Assembly (NCBI GenBank): GCA_964350875.1
Contig: CAYGLT010000014.1
Coordinates: 1 to 45,331 of the forward strand
DNA length: 45,331 bases
Direction: 5' to 3'
DNA from: JAHBXC01 sp964350875
Lineage (GTDB): Bacteria > Planctomycetota > Phycisphaerae > Phycisphaerales > UBA1924
The notes beneath the pieces are model-generated. The model did no database searches. It was not told the origin of the DNA and saw only the letters and a list, made by a program, of their open reading frames with translations. This document shows, in pieces, positions 17,493-26,401 of this stretch (positions are counted from its first letter, which is position 1; each line of letters begins with the position of its first letter). A program made the position numbers and the translations under genes.

Positions 17493-17883
17493 TCGTGATT
17501 CTCTCCTGGGGTGTTTCTGGTGCGTTGATCCGGTCATGGCCGCGGCGTGCTTGCCGACACGCGGCGACGCTGAGCACTGAAACAACACCCGTGCCAAAGC
17601 CGGAACAGGCCCCGGAACGCCCCCTGAGCGGCCGCGAAACGGGTCCGAGGCCGCCGCTCTGTCACGACGGCTCTGCCTTGCTGCCGGAATGGCAACCGCC
17701 CGCGAAGCGGCGAAGGTCCCGAAACCTGCGGCCCCCGAAGCGGAACAATAATGGTGGAGGGAAGGACGCCGGTGTCGGTGTCGCTCAACCCGACTGTCCC
17801 GTTTCGATCACGCGCGCGGGATGCCGTTGGTTGCCGTTCTCGGCAGCACTCACCACCGCCCGCGCAGCAGGAGTTCACAGCCG
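17493..17883. other. Divergent intergenic region hsp20 / S9 peptidase
   Basis: This 391-bp stretch holds the hsp20 leader and the sigma-54-like promoter on the minus strand. On the plus strand it holds the peptidase leader with AGGAG about 11 nt before its ATG. I see no small ORF with a believable start and no CIRCE inverted repeat. Confidence 0.6.
17581..17596 (-). promoter_or_regulatory. Sigma-54-like (-24/-12) promoter of the hsp20 operon
   Basis: On the minus strand TGGCACG-GGTG-TTGTT matches the sigma-54 consensus TGGCACG-N4-TTGC(A/T) at all positions but one (T for C in the -12 block), with the required spacing. It lies 88 nt upstream of the hsp20 ATG. It would require an enhancer-binding protein; the NtrC-type regulator at 32094 is the only one in this window, with no evidence that it is the partner. 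Confidence 0.55.
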
Positions 17884-19971
17884 ATGAACCGAACCGTCGC
17901 TACACCCGCGCTTCTCGCGCTCGCCGCCTCGCTCTGCGCCTCGGGCGCTCACGCGCAAAACTCGAGAACCAACTCGCGCGCCATGAACGCCGACACCGCC
18001 CCCACGCCGCTCATCCCGCGCGATGTGCTGTTCGGCAACCCCGAACGCGCCAGCGTGCAGGTCAGCCCCGACGGCGATCGCATCGCGTACATCGCCCCGT
18101 GGGGCGGCGTGCTCAATGTCTGGGTCGGCCCGGCGAGCAACCCCGACGCCGCCCGTCCCGTCACCAACGACAAGCACCGCGGCATCCGCCAGTACGGCTG
18201 GGCCGTCAACGGCGACTACATCCTGTTCATGCAGGACAAGGGCGGCGACGAGAACTTCCATGTCTACTCCGTCAACCTCAAGACCGGCGAAGAGACAGAC
18301 CTCACGCCCTTCGACGGCGCGCGCGGCGGCATCGCCAATATCAGCCGCGAGTTTCCCGACGAGGTGCTCCTCAGCGTCAACAACCGCAACCCCGCGCTCT
18401 TCGACATCCACCGCGTGAACCTCGTCACGGGCGAGCGTTCCGTGGTCGAGCAGAACGATCAGGGCTTCGCGGGCTATGTCACCGACGACGACTTCAAGGT
18501 GCGCCTCGCCACGCGCATGAACGCGTCGGGCGGCGCCGACCTCTTCCAGAAGGGTTCGGGCGGCGAGTGGGAGCCGCTGCTTTCGGTCCCGATGGAAGAC
18601 ACGATGACCACCAGCCCGATCGGCTTCAGCAAGGACGGACAGACCGTCTACATGATCGACAGCCGCGGGTCCAACACCGGCCGTCTCGTGTCGTACGACC
18701 TCAAGTCCGGCGAGATCACCCCGATCGCCGCCAACGACAAGGCCGATGTCAACGGCGCGATGATCAACCCGATCACTCGCGAGATCGAAGCCGTCGCGTT
18801 CAACTACACCAAGAACGAGTGGGAGTTCCTCGACGGCGAGATCGCCGCCGAGTTCGAAGCCATCCGCGAGAAGGTCGGGAACGGCGAGATCAACCTCACC
18901 AACCGCTCGCTCGACGATCAGACCTGGACGCTCGCGATCACCGACGACAACGGACCGGTCCGCTACTACCTCTACGACCGCGAGACCGACACCCCCACCT
19001 TCCTCTTCACCAACCGCCCCGCCCTTGAGGGCCTCGCGCTCGCGCCGATGCACCCAGTCGTCATCACCTCGCGCGACGGGCTCGACCTCGTGTCGTACCT
19101 CACGCTCCCGACCTGGCTCGACGCCAACGAGGACATGGTCCCCGACAACGGCGCGATCCCGATGGTCCTGCTCGTTCACGGCGGCCCGTGGGCGCGCGAC
19201 AACTGGGGATACAACTCCTACCACCAGTGGCTCGCGAACCGCGGCTACGCCGTGCTGAGCGTCAACTTCCGCGGCTCGACCGGTTTCGGCAAGGACTTCC
19301 TCAACGCCGCGAATCTCGAGTGGGGCACCAAGATGCACGACGACCTGATCGACGCGGTCGACTGGGCCGTCGAGAACGGCGTCGCGCAGAAGGACAAGGT
19401 CGCGATCATGGGCGGCTCGTACGGCGGATACGCGACGCTTGCGGGACTCACCTTCACGCCCGATGTCTTCGCCGCCGGCGTCGACATCGTCGGCCCGTCG
19501 AACCTGCAGACCCTGCTCGCGACGATCCCCGCCTACTGGGGCCCGATGCGCCAGGTGTTCTACACGCGCATGGGTGATCCCAACACGCCCGAAGGCCTCG
19601 CGCTGCTCGAGGAGCGCTCGCCCCTCAATCACGCCGACAAGATCCGCAAGCCGCTGCTCATCGGGCAGGGCGCGAACGATCCGCGCGTGAAGCAGTCGGA
19701 GAGCGATCAGATCGTCGACGCGATGAAGTCGCACAACATCCCCGTGACCTATGTGCTCTTCCCCGACGAAGGCCACGGCTTCGCCCGTCCCGAGAACAGC
19801 CAGGCGTTCAACGCCGTCACCGAGAACTTCCTCTCGATGCACCTCGGCGGTCGCTCCCAGCCGATCACCTCCGATGACTTCGAGGGTTCGTCCATTCAGG
19901 TCCCCGACGGCGCGACCGGCGTGCGCGGCCTGGCCGACGCGCTCGTGACCCACGAGAAGAACGCCAACTAA
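17884..19971 (+). CDS. Secreted S9-family prolyl oligopeptidase
   Basis: A 695-aa serine peptidase with a Sec signal peptide (TPALLALAASLCASGAHAQ). An N-terminal beta-propeller (about 45-390; repeated strands such as SVQVSPDGDRIAYI) precedes an alpha/beta-hydrolase domain. The catalytic triad is S512 in GGSYGGYATL, D599 in GANDPRV and H631 in DEGHGF; the HGGPWARDNWGYN loop forms the oxyanion region. These enzymes cut after proline or other residues in short peptides. The extracytoplasmic location implies scavenging or envelope turnover. ATG 17884 is selected because it begins the signal peptide. A GCGA-loop terminator follows. Confidence 0.93.
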   Translation: MNRTVATPALLALAASLCASGAHAQNSRTNSRAMNADTAPTPLIPRDVLFGNPERASVQVSPDGDRIAYIAPWGGVLNVWVGPASNPDAARPVTNDKHRGIRQYGWAVNGDYILFMQDKGGDENFHVYSVNLKTGEETDLTPFDGARGGIANISREFPDEVLLSVNNRNPALFDIHRVNLVTGERSVVEQNDQGFAGYVTDDDFKVRLATRMNASGGADLFQKGSGGEWEPLLSVPMEDTMTTSPIGFSKDGQTVYMIDSRGSNTGRLVSYDLKSGEITPIAANDKADVNGAMINPITREIEAVAFNYTKNEWEFLDGEIAAEFEAIREKVGNGEINLTNRSLDDQTWTLAITDDNGPVRYYLYDRETDTPTFLFTNRPALEGLALAPMHPVVITSRDGLDLVSYLTLPTWLDANEDMVPDNGAIPMVLLVHGGPWARDNWGYNSYHQWLANRGYAVLSVNFRGSTGFGKDFLNAANLEWGTKMHDDLIDAVDWAVENGVAQKDKVAIMGGSYGGYATLAGLTFTPDVFAAGVDIVGPSNLQTLLATIPAYWGPMRQVFYTRMGDPNTPEGLALLEERSPLNHADKIRKPLLIGQGANDPRVKQSESDQIVDAMKSHNIPVTYVLFPDEGHGFARPENSQAFNAVTENFLSMHLGGRSQPITSDDFEGSSIQVPDGATGVRGLADALVTHEKNAN

Positions 19972-20003
19972 TTTCGTTCATCCAGTACTGAACGCTTCAC
20001 ACA

Positions 20004-20029
20004 CGCCCGCGAGCGATCGCGGGCGTTTT
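20004..20029 (+). terminator. Rho-independent terminator of the S9 peptidase
   Basis: A 9-bp stem CGCCCGCGA/TCGCGGGCG with a GCGA tetraloop is followed by TTTT, 32 nt after the peptidase stop and directly against the end of the convergent gene. Confidence 0.85.
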
Positions 20030-21153
20030 CAGTTGGTCGGCTTCCCGGAGAGCGTCCAGAACGCGCGCATGATCGCGTCGGCGCCGCCGTCCGCCTCGAG
20101 CGCGGGCCACGCGGCACGGATCAACGCCGGGCGCATCAGCGCGGCCGCGACGAGCCTGCAGACCGGCCTGCGAACTCGCAGCCGCGCGCGATACACCATC
20201 GCGAACTCCCGCTGCGCACGCACCGGGTTGTTGGTATCGAGCATCGCGCCGAGCGTCGCGCCCGCCCACAGCGCGATCCCTATGCCCTCCCCCCCCACCG
20301 GCTCCACCGCGGCCGCGGCATTGCCGATGCGGAACGACCTCGCGTGCCCCGGTTCGATGTACCCCGAGTTCGCCACGCCGCAGACCAGCCACGGCGACGC
20401 GCGGTCGCACACCGCGAAGCGCGGCCAGAGCGCGCGCGTCATCGCGTCGAATGCCTCGTCCTTGGTCGCGTGTCGCCCGTCACGCACGAAGCGCGACACG
20501 ACCGTCTCGCGCACGGTCATCGCGCAGGTCGCGAGCCCTCCCTCGACGCCAACCACACCCAGGTACGCGCCGTTGCACGCGCGCATGCGCACGCCGATGA
20601 TCGGTTCGCATGCTGGTGGGGTGAAGTGGCACTTCACGCCCAGCACACCCGGACGGTTCGGCGTCGGCCGCGTTCCGTGATCGAACCGCCCCGAGCCGTC
20701 GGCATGGATCACGACCTTCGCGCGAAAGGGCTGCTTCTCGCCCGCGACCGGAACGCGGACTTCGGACTCACCGTACTCGACGCCGCGCACGGCGGCCGGC
20801 TGCAAGACCTCCACGCCTGTTTCACGCGCCCGCGCGAGGAGCAGATCGTCGAGCGTCGCGCGGCTGATCGACCACGCGGGGCATGGCGTGCGCCATTCGA
20901 CGGCGCGATCATCCACCTCGACCGCGAACAGATCGACGCGCTTCGCGCCGGCCGCGCGGAGTTGCTCCGGTGAAAGCAATCGCTCAAGAAACTCCGTGGC
21001 CGCGGGCGAGATGTACTCGCCGCAGACCTTCACGCGGGGGAACGGCTTGGATTCCGCCAGCGTCACTCGTAGGCCGCGCCGTGCGAGCGTGATCGCGGCC
21101 GCGCACCCCGCGGGACCGGCGCCGATCACGAACGCGTCGAGCGTCGCGCTCAC
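20029..21153 (-). CDS. FAD-dependent oxidoreductase, geranylgeranyl reductase/halogenase-like
   Basis: A 374-aa flavoprotein. The N-terminal Rossmann motif is VIGAGPAGCAAAITLARRG with the acidic residue at the end of strand 2 (LAES). A KVCGEYISP motif follows, typical of geranylgeranyl-reductase-like monooxygenases, and RIGNAAAAVEPVGGEGIG near residue 275 is the second FAD contact (GD/GNAA motif). The start overlaps the stop of the methyltransferase by 4 nt (ATGA), so they are coupled and downstream of ruvB. In other bacteria a methyltransferase/FAD-oxidoreductase pair of this kind often accompanies a type III polyketide synthase; none is in this window. Substrate is unknown. Confidence 0.82.
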   Translation of the reverse strand: MSATLDAFVIGAGPAGCAAAITLARRGLRVTLAESKPFPRVKVCGEYISPAATEFLERLLSPEQLRAAGAKRVDLFAVEVDDRAVEWRTPCPAWSISRATLDDLLLARARETGVEVLQPAAVRGVEYGESEVRVPVAGEKQPFRAKVVIHADGSGRFDHGTRPTPNRPGVLGVKCHFTPPACEPIIGVRMRACNGAYLGVVGVEGGLATCAMTVRETVVSRFVRDGRHATKDEAFDAMTRALWPRFAVCDRASPWLVCGVANSGYIEPGHARSFRIGNAAAAVEPVGGEGIGIALWAGATLGAMLDTNNPVRAQREFAMVYRARLRVRRPVCRLVAAALMRPALIRAAWPALEADGGADAIMRAFWTLSGKPTN

Positions 21154-21884
21154 GGCAGACTCCAGGCGCCTTTCTTCTCACCGGCGACGACAAAACGCTG
21201 CGCGAGGAACATCGAGCGGTAGCGGCAGTAGTCCAGCCCGACCCGCTTCGCGATGTCCACCGCTTCCTCCTTCGTGAATCCGGCCTCGACGCTGACCTTC
21301 GCGTCGTGCTTCACCATGGGCACAGCGCCCACTGTGAGAACTCGCACGCCGAACCTTGCGAACGGCGATCGCGAAAGATCGTTCCACACGAGCCCGCGCG
21401 TGGCGATGCGGTCCATCATCGCGAGCACGGTCATGACCTCGATGTCGCTCAGGTGATGGAGGAACATGCCGGCGTGCGCGTAGTCGTACGACCCGGGGTC
21501 GATCGACTCGGTCAGGCACAGCGCGTTCTCCTGCCTGAGGCGCACGCCCTCACGGATCTCGGGCGGCTGGGAGGCGACATACTCGCGCGCGAGGTCGAGC
21601 GTGGTGAAGTGCGAATCGACGCCGAGGATGCGCAGGTCGTACCCGCGCGCGATTGCCCACTTGCGGGCCGCGACGGGGATGTCGGCCGAGCCCGTGCCCA
21701 CATCGAGCAAGGTGATCGGGCGGTCCTTGGGCCAGTTCTGCGACCATGAGGAGAGCGAGGAGAGCAGCGCGCTGATCCCGCCCAGTCGGCGGTTGATCGC
21801 GCGGATGAAGCGCAGGGCGCCGTCGAGTTCAGCGCGGGACGCGTCCGGCGCATCCATCAGTTCGGGCGTGCGCACGCGGGGCAT
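21150..21884 (-). CDS. Class I SAM-dependent methyltransferase
   Basis: A 244-aa methyltransferase. Motif I is LLDVGTGSADIPVAARK (about 61-77), motif II is VDSHF, and a FLHHLSD segment follows, as in small-molecule methyltransferases. It starts 9 bp after the ruvB stop and overlaps the oxidoreductase by 4 nt, so it sits in a three-gene operon. The pairing with a GGR-like oxidoreductase suggests tailoring of a lipid-like or quinone-like product, which is inference. The cotranscription with ruvB is probably only positional. Confidence 0.82.
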   Translation of the reverse strand: MPRVRTPELMDAPDASRAELDGALRFIRAINRRLGGISALLSSLSSWSQNWPKDRPITLLDVGTGSADIPVAARKWAIARGYDLRILGVDSHFTTLDLAREYVASQPPEIREGVRLRQENALCLTESIDPGSYDYAHAGMFLHHLSDIEVMTVLAMMDRIATRGLVWNDLSRSPFARFGVRVLTVGAVPMVKHDAKVSVEAGFTKEEAVDIAKRVGLDYCRYRSMFLAQRFVVAGEKKGAWSLP

Positions 21885-21893
21885 CAGCGTGCG

Positions 21894-22928
21894 CTACTCA
21901 TCGAAGAGTTCGCCCGATCCCGGCGCGGCGTTGGGAATGCCGATGTGCGTCGCGCCGGCTTTCGTGAGTTGGCGACCCCGGCGCGTGCGCGCCACGAACC
22001 CGAGTTGCAGGAGGAACGGCTCGATCACATCCTCGAGCGTGCCCGCGTCCTCGCTCATGGTGGCCGCCACCGCCTCGAGCCCGACGGGCCCGCCCTTGTA
22101 GGTCGTCGCGATGACGCGCATGTACGCGCGGTCGAGTTCGTCCAGCCCCGCGTGGTCCACACCTTCGAGCGCGAGCGCCTCGTCGATGCAGGCTCGATTG
22201 ATCCGCCCGCCCGAACGAACCTGCGCGTAGTCGCGCACGCGGCGGAGCAATCGGTTCGCGACGCGCGGCGTGCCGCGGCTTCGCAGAGAGATCTGCTCGA
22301 GCGTCCCTTCGCCCACGCCCGCGAGCCCGAGCAGCGACGCCGATCGTTCGAGGATCAGCAGGATGTCATCGCTCGAATAGTGCTTGAGGTGGTGGCTGAT
22401 GCCGAAGCGGCTGCGCAGGGGCGAGGACACCATGCCCGTGCGCGTCGTCGCGCCGATCATGGTGAAGGGCTTGAGGTTGATCGAGACCGTCCGTGCGTGC
22501 ATCCCGCCCTCGACGGTGATGTCGACGCGGAAGTCCTCCATCGCGGGATAGATGAACTCCTCGACGGCGGGCGGGAGCCGGTGGATCTCGTCGATGAACA
22601 GCACATCGCCCGCTTCGAGGCGCGTCAGCGCGCCGACGAGGTCAGCAGCCTTGGTGAGCGCGGGCCCGCTTGTCACGAACGCCTTGGCGCCCATCTCCGC
22701 CGCGATGACATGCGCGAGCGTGGTCTTCCCCAGACCCGGAGGACCGTGGAGAAGCACATGCTCCATCGGTTCGTTGCGCTGCTTGCAGGCGGCGACCGCG
22801 ATCGCGACGCGCTCGACAAGATCGCGCTGGCCGATGTACTCGTCGAGGCGCGTAGGGCGCAGCGACCAGTTCTGCTGCTCGTCGTTCGGCGACTCCGCCG
22901 TGGCCGCGATGATGCGCTCCGTCGCCAT
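21894..22928 (-). CDS. ruvB: Holliday junction branch-migration helicase RuvB
   Basis: A 344-aa AAA+ motor of the RuvABC resolvasome. Diagnostic features are RPTRLDEYIGQ, Walker A GPPGLGKTTLA, Walker B VLFIDEIHRL, sensor 1 GATTRTGMVSSPLRSRFG and the C-terminal winged helix (EDVIEPFLLQLGFVARTRRGR). Length is standard. ruvC is at 31371 and ruvA is not in this window, so the usual ruvCAB cluster is split. The message looks leaderless: TACACT ends 7 nt before the ATG and no Shine-Dalgarno is present. It heads the operon with the methyltransferase and the oxidoreductase. Confidence 0.97.
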   Translation of the reverse strand: MATERIIAATAESPNDEQQNWSLRPTRLDEYIGQRDLVERVAIAVAACKQRNEPMEHVLLHGPPGLGKTTLAHVIAAEMGAKAFVTSGPALTKAADLVGALTRLEAGDVLFIDEIHRLPPAVEEFIYPAMEDFRVDITVEGGMHARTVSINLKPFTMIGATTRTGMVSSPLRSRFGISHHLKHYSSDDILLILERSASLLGLAGVGEGTLEQISLRSRGTPRVANRLLRRVRDYAQVRSGGRINRACIDEALALEGVDHAGLDELDRAYMRVIATTYKGGPVGLEAVAATMSEDAGTLEDVIEPFLLQLGFVARTRRGRQLTKAGATHIGIPNAAPGSGELFDE

Positions 22929-22935
22929 CGCGTCC

Positions 22936-22941
22936 AGTGTA
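22936..22941 (-). promoter_or_regulatory. -10-like element of ruvB (leaderless type)
   Basis: On the minus strand GCTACACT is followed by 7 nt and the ruvB ATG. ruvC has the same spacing. Confidence 0.55.
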
Positions 22942-22961
22942 GCGGGAGCGGCCGAGTCTGA

Positions 22962-23375
22962 TCAGTCCCGGCGCACGGCGGTGACGACGCCGTCGGTCAG
23001 TTCCACGGTGACCTTGCCTCGGTACACGCTCTGGGTGCGGATCTCGTCGTCGTCATCGTCGATGTACACGACGGTCTTGCCCGACTTGGTGGTGGATCCC
23101 TTGAAGGTCCAGATCTGCTTGTCGCCGTCGGCCATGACCCGCGAATCGGGCGCGCCGAGCAGCGTGCGGAGTTCGGCCTCGGTCGTCTTGCCCAGCGCGA
23201 TCTGGTCGAGCGAACTCTGCTTGATCGAGGGCTCGGAGACCACGACGGTCTTGGTCCCGTCGGCCACGATGATGCAGCCCGGCATCACGCCCGCCGCAAG
23301 GGCGATCAGGCCGCAGGCCCCCGCGATGCGGGCGAGCCCGCCGAGGGTGGAGAAAGTCTTGAGAGTGATGCTCAT
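22962..23375 (-). CDS. SmpA/BamE-like lipoprotein
   Basis: A 137-aa exported lipoprotein with a hydrophobic signal (IAGACGLIALAAGVMPGC) whose lipobox cysteine is near residue 34. The mature part has the SmpA/OmlA (BamE) pattern: SLDQIALGKTTEAELRTLLG, then PDSRV and IWTF, with a final strand rich in valine. An acidic run DDDDDE precedes the last strands. BamE-like domains support outer-membrane protein assembly, but many such lipoproteins have other roles, so the function is open. ATG 23375 is chosen because AAGGAAGG precedes it; the longer open frame upstream is non-coding. Confidence 0.75.
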   Translation of the reverse strand: MSITLKTFSTLGGLARIAGACGLIALAAGVMPGCIIVADGTKTVVVSEPSIKQSSLDQIALGKTTEAELRTLLGAPDSRVMADGDKQIWTFKGSTTKSGKTVVYIDDDDDEIRTQSVYRGKVTVELTDGVVTAVRRD

Positions 23376-23511
23376 CGTCCGCCTTCCTTCTTCCGTCTCA
23401 GGTCGCGGCCGACGCACACCGAGGGCCGCGTGAACTTGTTCCGCTCCCGATCGGCCGAGTTTCATCAAGGGAGCGGGATCGCTAGGGTTGGCCCTCACGA
23501 AGGAGAGGCGA

Positions 23512-24432
23512 ATGAGTGGATGGAACTGGCGGCTGATGCGGTGCGGGGCGTTCCGGCTCGACGGGGGCGCCATGTTCGGCATCCTCCCCAAACCCCTCTG
23601 GACGCGTCTCGTGGAGCCCGACGAGCGGAACCGCATCCCGCTCCAGTCCAACTCGCTGCTCCTGGAACGCGATGGCCGCATCGTCGTCATCGAGACCGGC
23701 ATCGGCGACAAGATGTCCGACAAACTCCGCGATATCTACGCGCTGGAGCGCCGGTCGATTCTCGACGCGCTGCACGAGGCCGATTGCGACCCCTCGAATG
23801 TGAGCGATGTGGTCCTCACCCACCTGCATTTCGATCATGCTGGCGGACTCACGCGCAAGCCAACCCCCGGAAGCGGGGAATCTTCCGACCCCGCGACCCC
23901 GCCGCTGACATTCCCCAACGCCCGATTCGTGAGCCAGAGGCTTGAGTGGGACGACGCCAAAGCCAACCGCTCGACGATGCACGCGACTTACCTGCCCGAT
24001 CACCTCACCCCCGAGGTGGCCGAGCGGATGACGCTCGTCGACGGGCCGCCCCCGCCGAGCGACGACCGCGACGGCCTGCCCGAGGTCGGCGACTGGTTCG
24101 GATTTGAGGAAATCGCCCCCGGGATCGAGGTTTTTCGCGTCCCGGGCCATACGCCCGGCCAGCAGGCGGTGAAAATCGCCACTTCCGACGGCCGGTCGCT
24201 GGTCTTCGTGCCCGATGTCATGCCCACGGCGTGGCATGCGGCCCCCACTTCGAACATGGCCTACGACATGGACCCGTATATCTCGATGCTCCAGCGGGGC
24301 GCCCTGCTCGAACTGGCCGCCCGCGAGCGGTGGTTGCTCTGCTTGGGCCACGAGCCGGGGGAGAACGCCGTCTTCGAGGTCGAGAACGATCCCCAGAAAC
24401 CCGGCCGCCACCGCCTCACTCCGGCGGGGTGA
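23512..24432 (+). CDS. MBL-fold metallo-hydrolase
   Basis: A 306-aa soluble metallo-beta-lactamase-fold hydrolase. The zinc motif THLHFDHAGG (HxHxDH) lies near residue 105, and VPGHTPGQQAV provides the second-shell histidine. D in VFVPDVMPTAWHA and H in LLCLGHEPG complete the two-metal site. The layout resembles quorum-quenching lactonases and related hydrolases, but specificity cannot be read from the motifs. AAGGAG about 6 nt before the ATG fixes the start, and TAGGGT at 23483-23488 may be its -10. It heads a run of three plus-strand genes. Confidence 0.85.
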   Translation: MSGWNWRLMRCGAFRLDGGAMFGILPKPLWTRLVEPDERNRIPLQSNSLLLERDGRIVVIETGIGDKMSDKLRDIYALERRSILDALHEADCDPSNVSDVVLTHLHFDHAGGLTRKPTPGSGESSDPATPPLTFPNARFVSQRLEWDDAKANRSTMHATYLPDHLTPEVAERMTLVDGPPPPSDDRDGLPEVGDWFGFEEIAPGIEVFRVPGHTPGQQAVKIATSDGRSLVFVPDVMPTAWHAAPTSNMAYDMDPYISMLQRGALLELAARERWLLCLGHEPGENAVFEVENDPQKPGRHRLTPAG

Positions 24433-24447
24433 AACCCGCGAGCCCGC

Positions 24448-24453
24448 TACACT
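24448..24453 (+). promoter_or_regulatory. -10-like element of the hotdog gene
   Basis: TACACT ends 10 nt before the ATG at 24464, leaving a leader of only a few nucleotides. The same GCTACACTCC context occurs upstream of the PTS gene. Confidence 0.4.
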
Positions 24454-24463
24454 CCACCCGCCG

Positions 24464-25177
24464 ATGAGCAGAGCCGCCTCCGACACCAGCCCGGGAGCCA
24501 AGGCCCCGACCTTCGACGAGCGTTCGAAGGCCGCCGAGGAGTCCTGCGCCGTCCCCGGCGACCCGGGCGCGGCCGTCGAGCCCAAGAACGGCGGCAAGGA
24601 GGTCCTCCGGACCGCCCCGCGCGTCAAGAAGTCGTGGATGGACGGCATCGAGGCCTGGATCAGCCGACTCGCCTCCAAGAACAACTTCTGGCACCGGGTC
24701 ACCTCGCTGATCTGGCTGCCCTACGCGTTCCGCTCGGGCATCAAGGTGAAGCGCGTCGACAGCAACACCTTCACCGCGGTGCTGCCGTTCAAGCGTTTCA
24801 ACCGCAACTGGTACAACGCGATGGCCGGCGCCGCGCTGCTCGCCAACAGCGAGATCAGCGGCGGGATGTATGTCTTCGGCGTCGCGGGCGGCGACTTCAC
24901 CGTCGTGTGCAAAAAACTCTCGTACCGCTTCCTGCGTCCGTGCTTCGGGCCGGCGATGTACAAGATCAAGCCCCGTCAGGATGTCGCCGAACTCGTCAAG
25001 CCGGGCGGAGAGTTCAACATCGACATCGACATCGAGATCGTCCAGCAGTTGCCCATGAAGCGCCCGGACGGCGGCAAGCGTCGCGAGGTCCGCGTCGGGC
25101 GATGCGAGGCGACCTTCCACTGCACGCCCAAGATCGATGTCAAGGCGCGCAAAGCGCGGGCGAAGGCGGATCGGTAA
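24464..25177 (+). CDS. Hotdog-fold (DUF4442/thioesterase-like) protein
   Basis: A 237-aa protein with a disordered, Ala/Pro/Glu-rich first 60 residues and a single hotdog domain after it. The core NRNWYNAMAGAALLANSEIS corresponds to the hotdog helix preceded by the usual HxG/NxxN turn, here NWYNAMAG. The following strands (VVCKKLSYRFLRPCFGPA) resemble PaaI/YiiD thioesterase-like proteins. The classic catalytic acid or histidine is not clear, so it may bind acyl groups without hydrolysis. It ends in a basic KARKARAKADR tail and is followed after 9 bp by a membrane-protein gene. Confidence 0.6.
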   Translation: MSRAASDTSPGAKAPTFDERSKAAEESCAVPGDPGAAVEPKNGGKEVLRTAPRVKKSWMDGIEAWISRLASKNNFWHRVTSLIWLPYAFRSGIKVKRVDSNTFTAVLPFKRFNRNWYNAMAGAALLANSEISGGMYVFGVAGGDFTVVCKKLSYRFLRPCFGPAMYKIKPRQDVAELVKPGGEFNIDIDIEIVQQLPMKRPDGGKRREVRVGRCEATFHCTPKIDVKARKARAKADR

Positions 25178-25186
25178 CCTGACCGC

Positions 25187-26401
25187 GTGACCGAGCCCGC
25201 ATCCACGAACAAGTCATCGATCCTCGCCGCATTCTTCCTCGCGTCGTCGTGGACCTGGGTCGTGGGGATGTGGCTCCCGATCATCCTCGTGCGCCACTTC
25301 GGCTGGCCCGGGTGGGTCGCGTTCGCCGTGCCGAACATCGCTGGCGCCATGAGCGTCGGCCTGGTGTACCGCACACGCGCGCAGTCCTCGGAGTTCGTTG
25401 CACGGCGCCTGACCACCATGCGCGCGTTCAGCAAGGTGACGCTCGCCCTTCACGCCTTCGTGCTGACCTGGGCGCTGCTGTGGATCTACGCGGCGCTGTC
25501 CAACATCGTCGCGTTTCCCGCGACCCTCGGCCCGACGCCGATCCCGTTCGTCTCCGTCCTTGCGCTGGGAACGCTCATCGGTCTCTGGGTGAGCGCGGCG
25601 TGGTTCGGGAAGCGGTCCTTCCGCGCCGCCTGCATCGTTGCCGCGGTGGTCTGGGCGTGCAGTGTGTTCTTTCTCGCCGCGAGTTGGAGCACCACGCCCG
25701 GGTTCCGCACGCTCCCCCAACTGCGCGGCGACGCGGGCGAGATCGACCTGCTCTTCCTGGCGCCCGTCCTTGTCTTCGGGTTCGCGCTGTGCCCCTACCT
25801 CGACCTCACCATCCACCGCGCGCGGCAGGAGACGCCCGGAGCGCCCGGCACTCGCGCGTTCATCCTCGGATTCGGCGCGCTGTTCACCGCGATGATCGCC
25901 GGGACGCTGGTCTACGCGCAGGGATGGATCGACAGCCGCTCCCTGAGTTTCTATGTGATCGCGCACCTCGCCGCGCAATCATGGTTCACTATCGCGATGC
26001 ACCTGCGCGCGCTGCGCGACACCGCGAGGTCCCCGAAGGAGCGGACCTCCACCCCCCTGCTCGTCGGGATGGCGCTCGGGCTCGCGCCGTCGTCCGCCGC
26101 GCTCGCGAGCGTGCTCAACGGGACGGCCGTCCAGAGCGTGCTCTCGTTCGATGGCGTGTACCGGGGCTTCATGGCGTTCTACGGGCTGGTCTTCCCAACC
26201 CTGCTCTGGGTCTGGACGACCTCCCGCCGCGACACGCGGGCGTCCACAATCACCGCGTTCGTGGCCATCCTCCTCGCCGCCCCGTTCTTCTGGCTCGGGT
26301 TCTTCGAGGGCCGCTGGATCTACCTCCCGGTGGGGCTGCTGATCGTGCTCCTTGCGGGCCCGCTGGCGACGCGTTTTTCGTCGCCAAATGCGGCCCGCTG
26401 A
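25187..26401 (+). CDS. Multi-pass membrane protein of unknown function
   Basis: A 404-aa integral membrane protein with about ten to eleven hydrophobic helices and little sequence outside them. The first helix region reads WTWVVGMWLPIILVRHFG and is followed by GWVAFAVPNIAGAMSVG. This recalls the start of some symporter-like (APC/SSS) proteins, but I find no ion or substrate motif. The GTG start lies 9 bp after the hotdog gene, so cotranscription is likely. I do not recognise the family. Confidence 0.65.
   Translation: MTEPASTNKSSILAAFFLASSWTWVVGMWLPIILVRHFGWPGWVAFAVPNIAGAMSVGLVYRTRAQSSEFVARRLTTMRAFSKVTLALHAFVLTWALLWIYAALSNIVAFPATLGPTPIPFVSVLALGTLIGLWVSAAWFGKRSFRAACIVAAVVWACSVFFLAASWSTTPGFRTLPQLRGDAGEIDLLFLAPVLVFGFALCPYLDLTIHRARQETPGAPGTRAFILGFGALFTAMIAGTLVYAQGWIDSRSLSFYVIAHLAAQSWFTIAMHLRALRDTARSPKERTSTPLLVGMALGLAPSSAALASVLNGTAVQSVLSFDGVYRGFMAFYGLVFPTLLWVWTTSRRDTRASTITAFVAILLAAPFFWLGFFEGRWIYLPVGLLIVLLAGPLATRFSSPNAAR

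Noticed and set aside
17493..17600. CIRCE or ROSE-type heat-shock element upstream of hsp20
   Set aside because: There is no TTAGCACTC-N9-GAGTGCTAA repeat, and no hairpin that pairs the Shine-Dalgarno in ROSE fashion.
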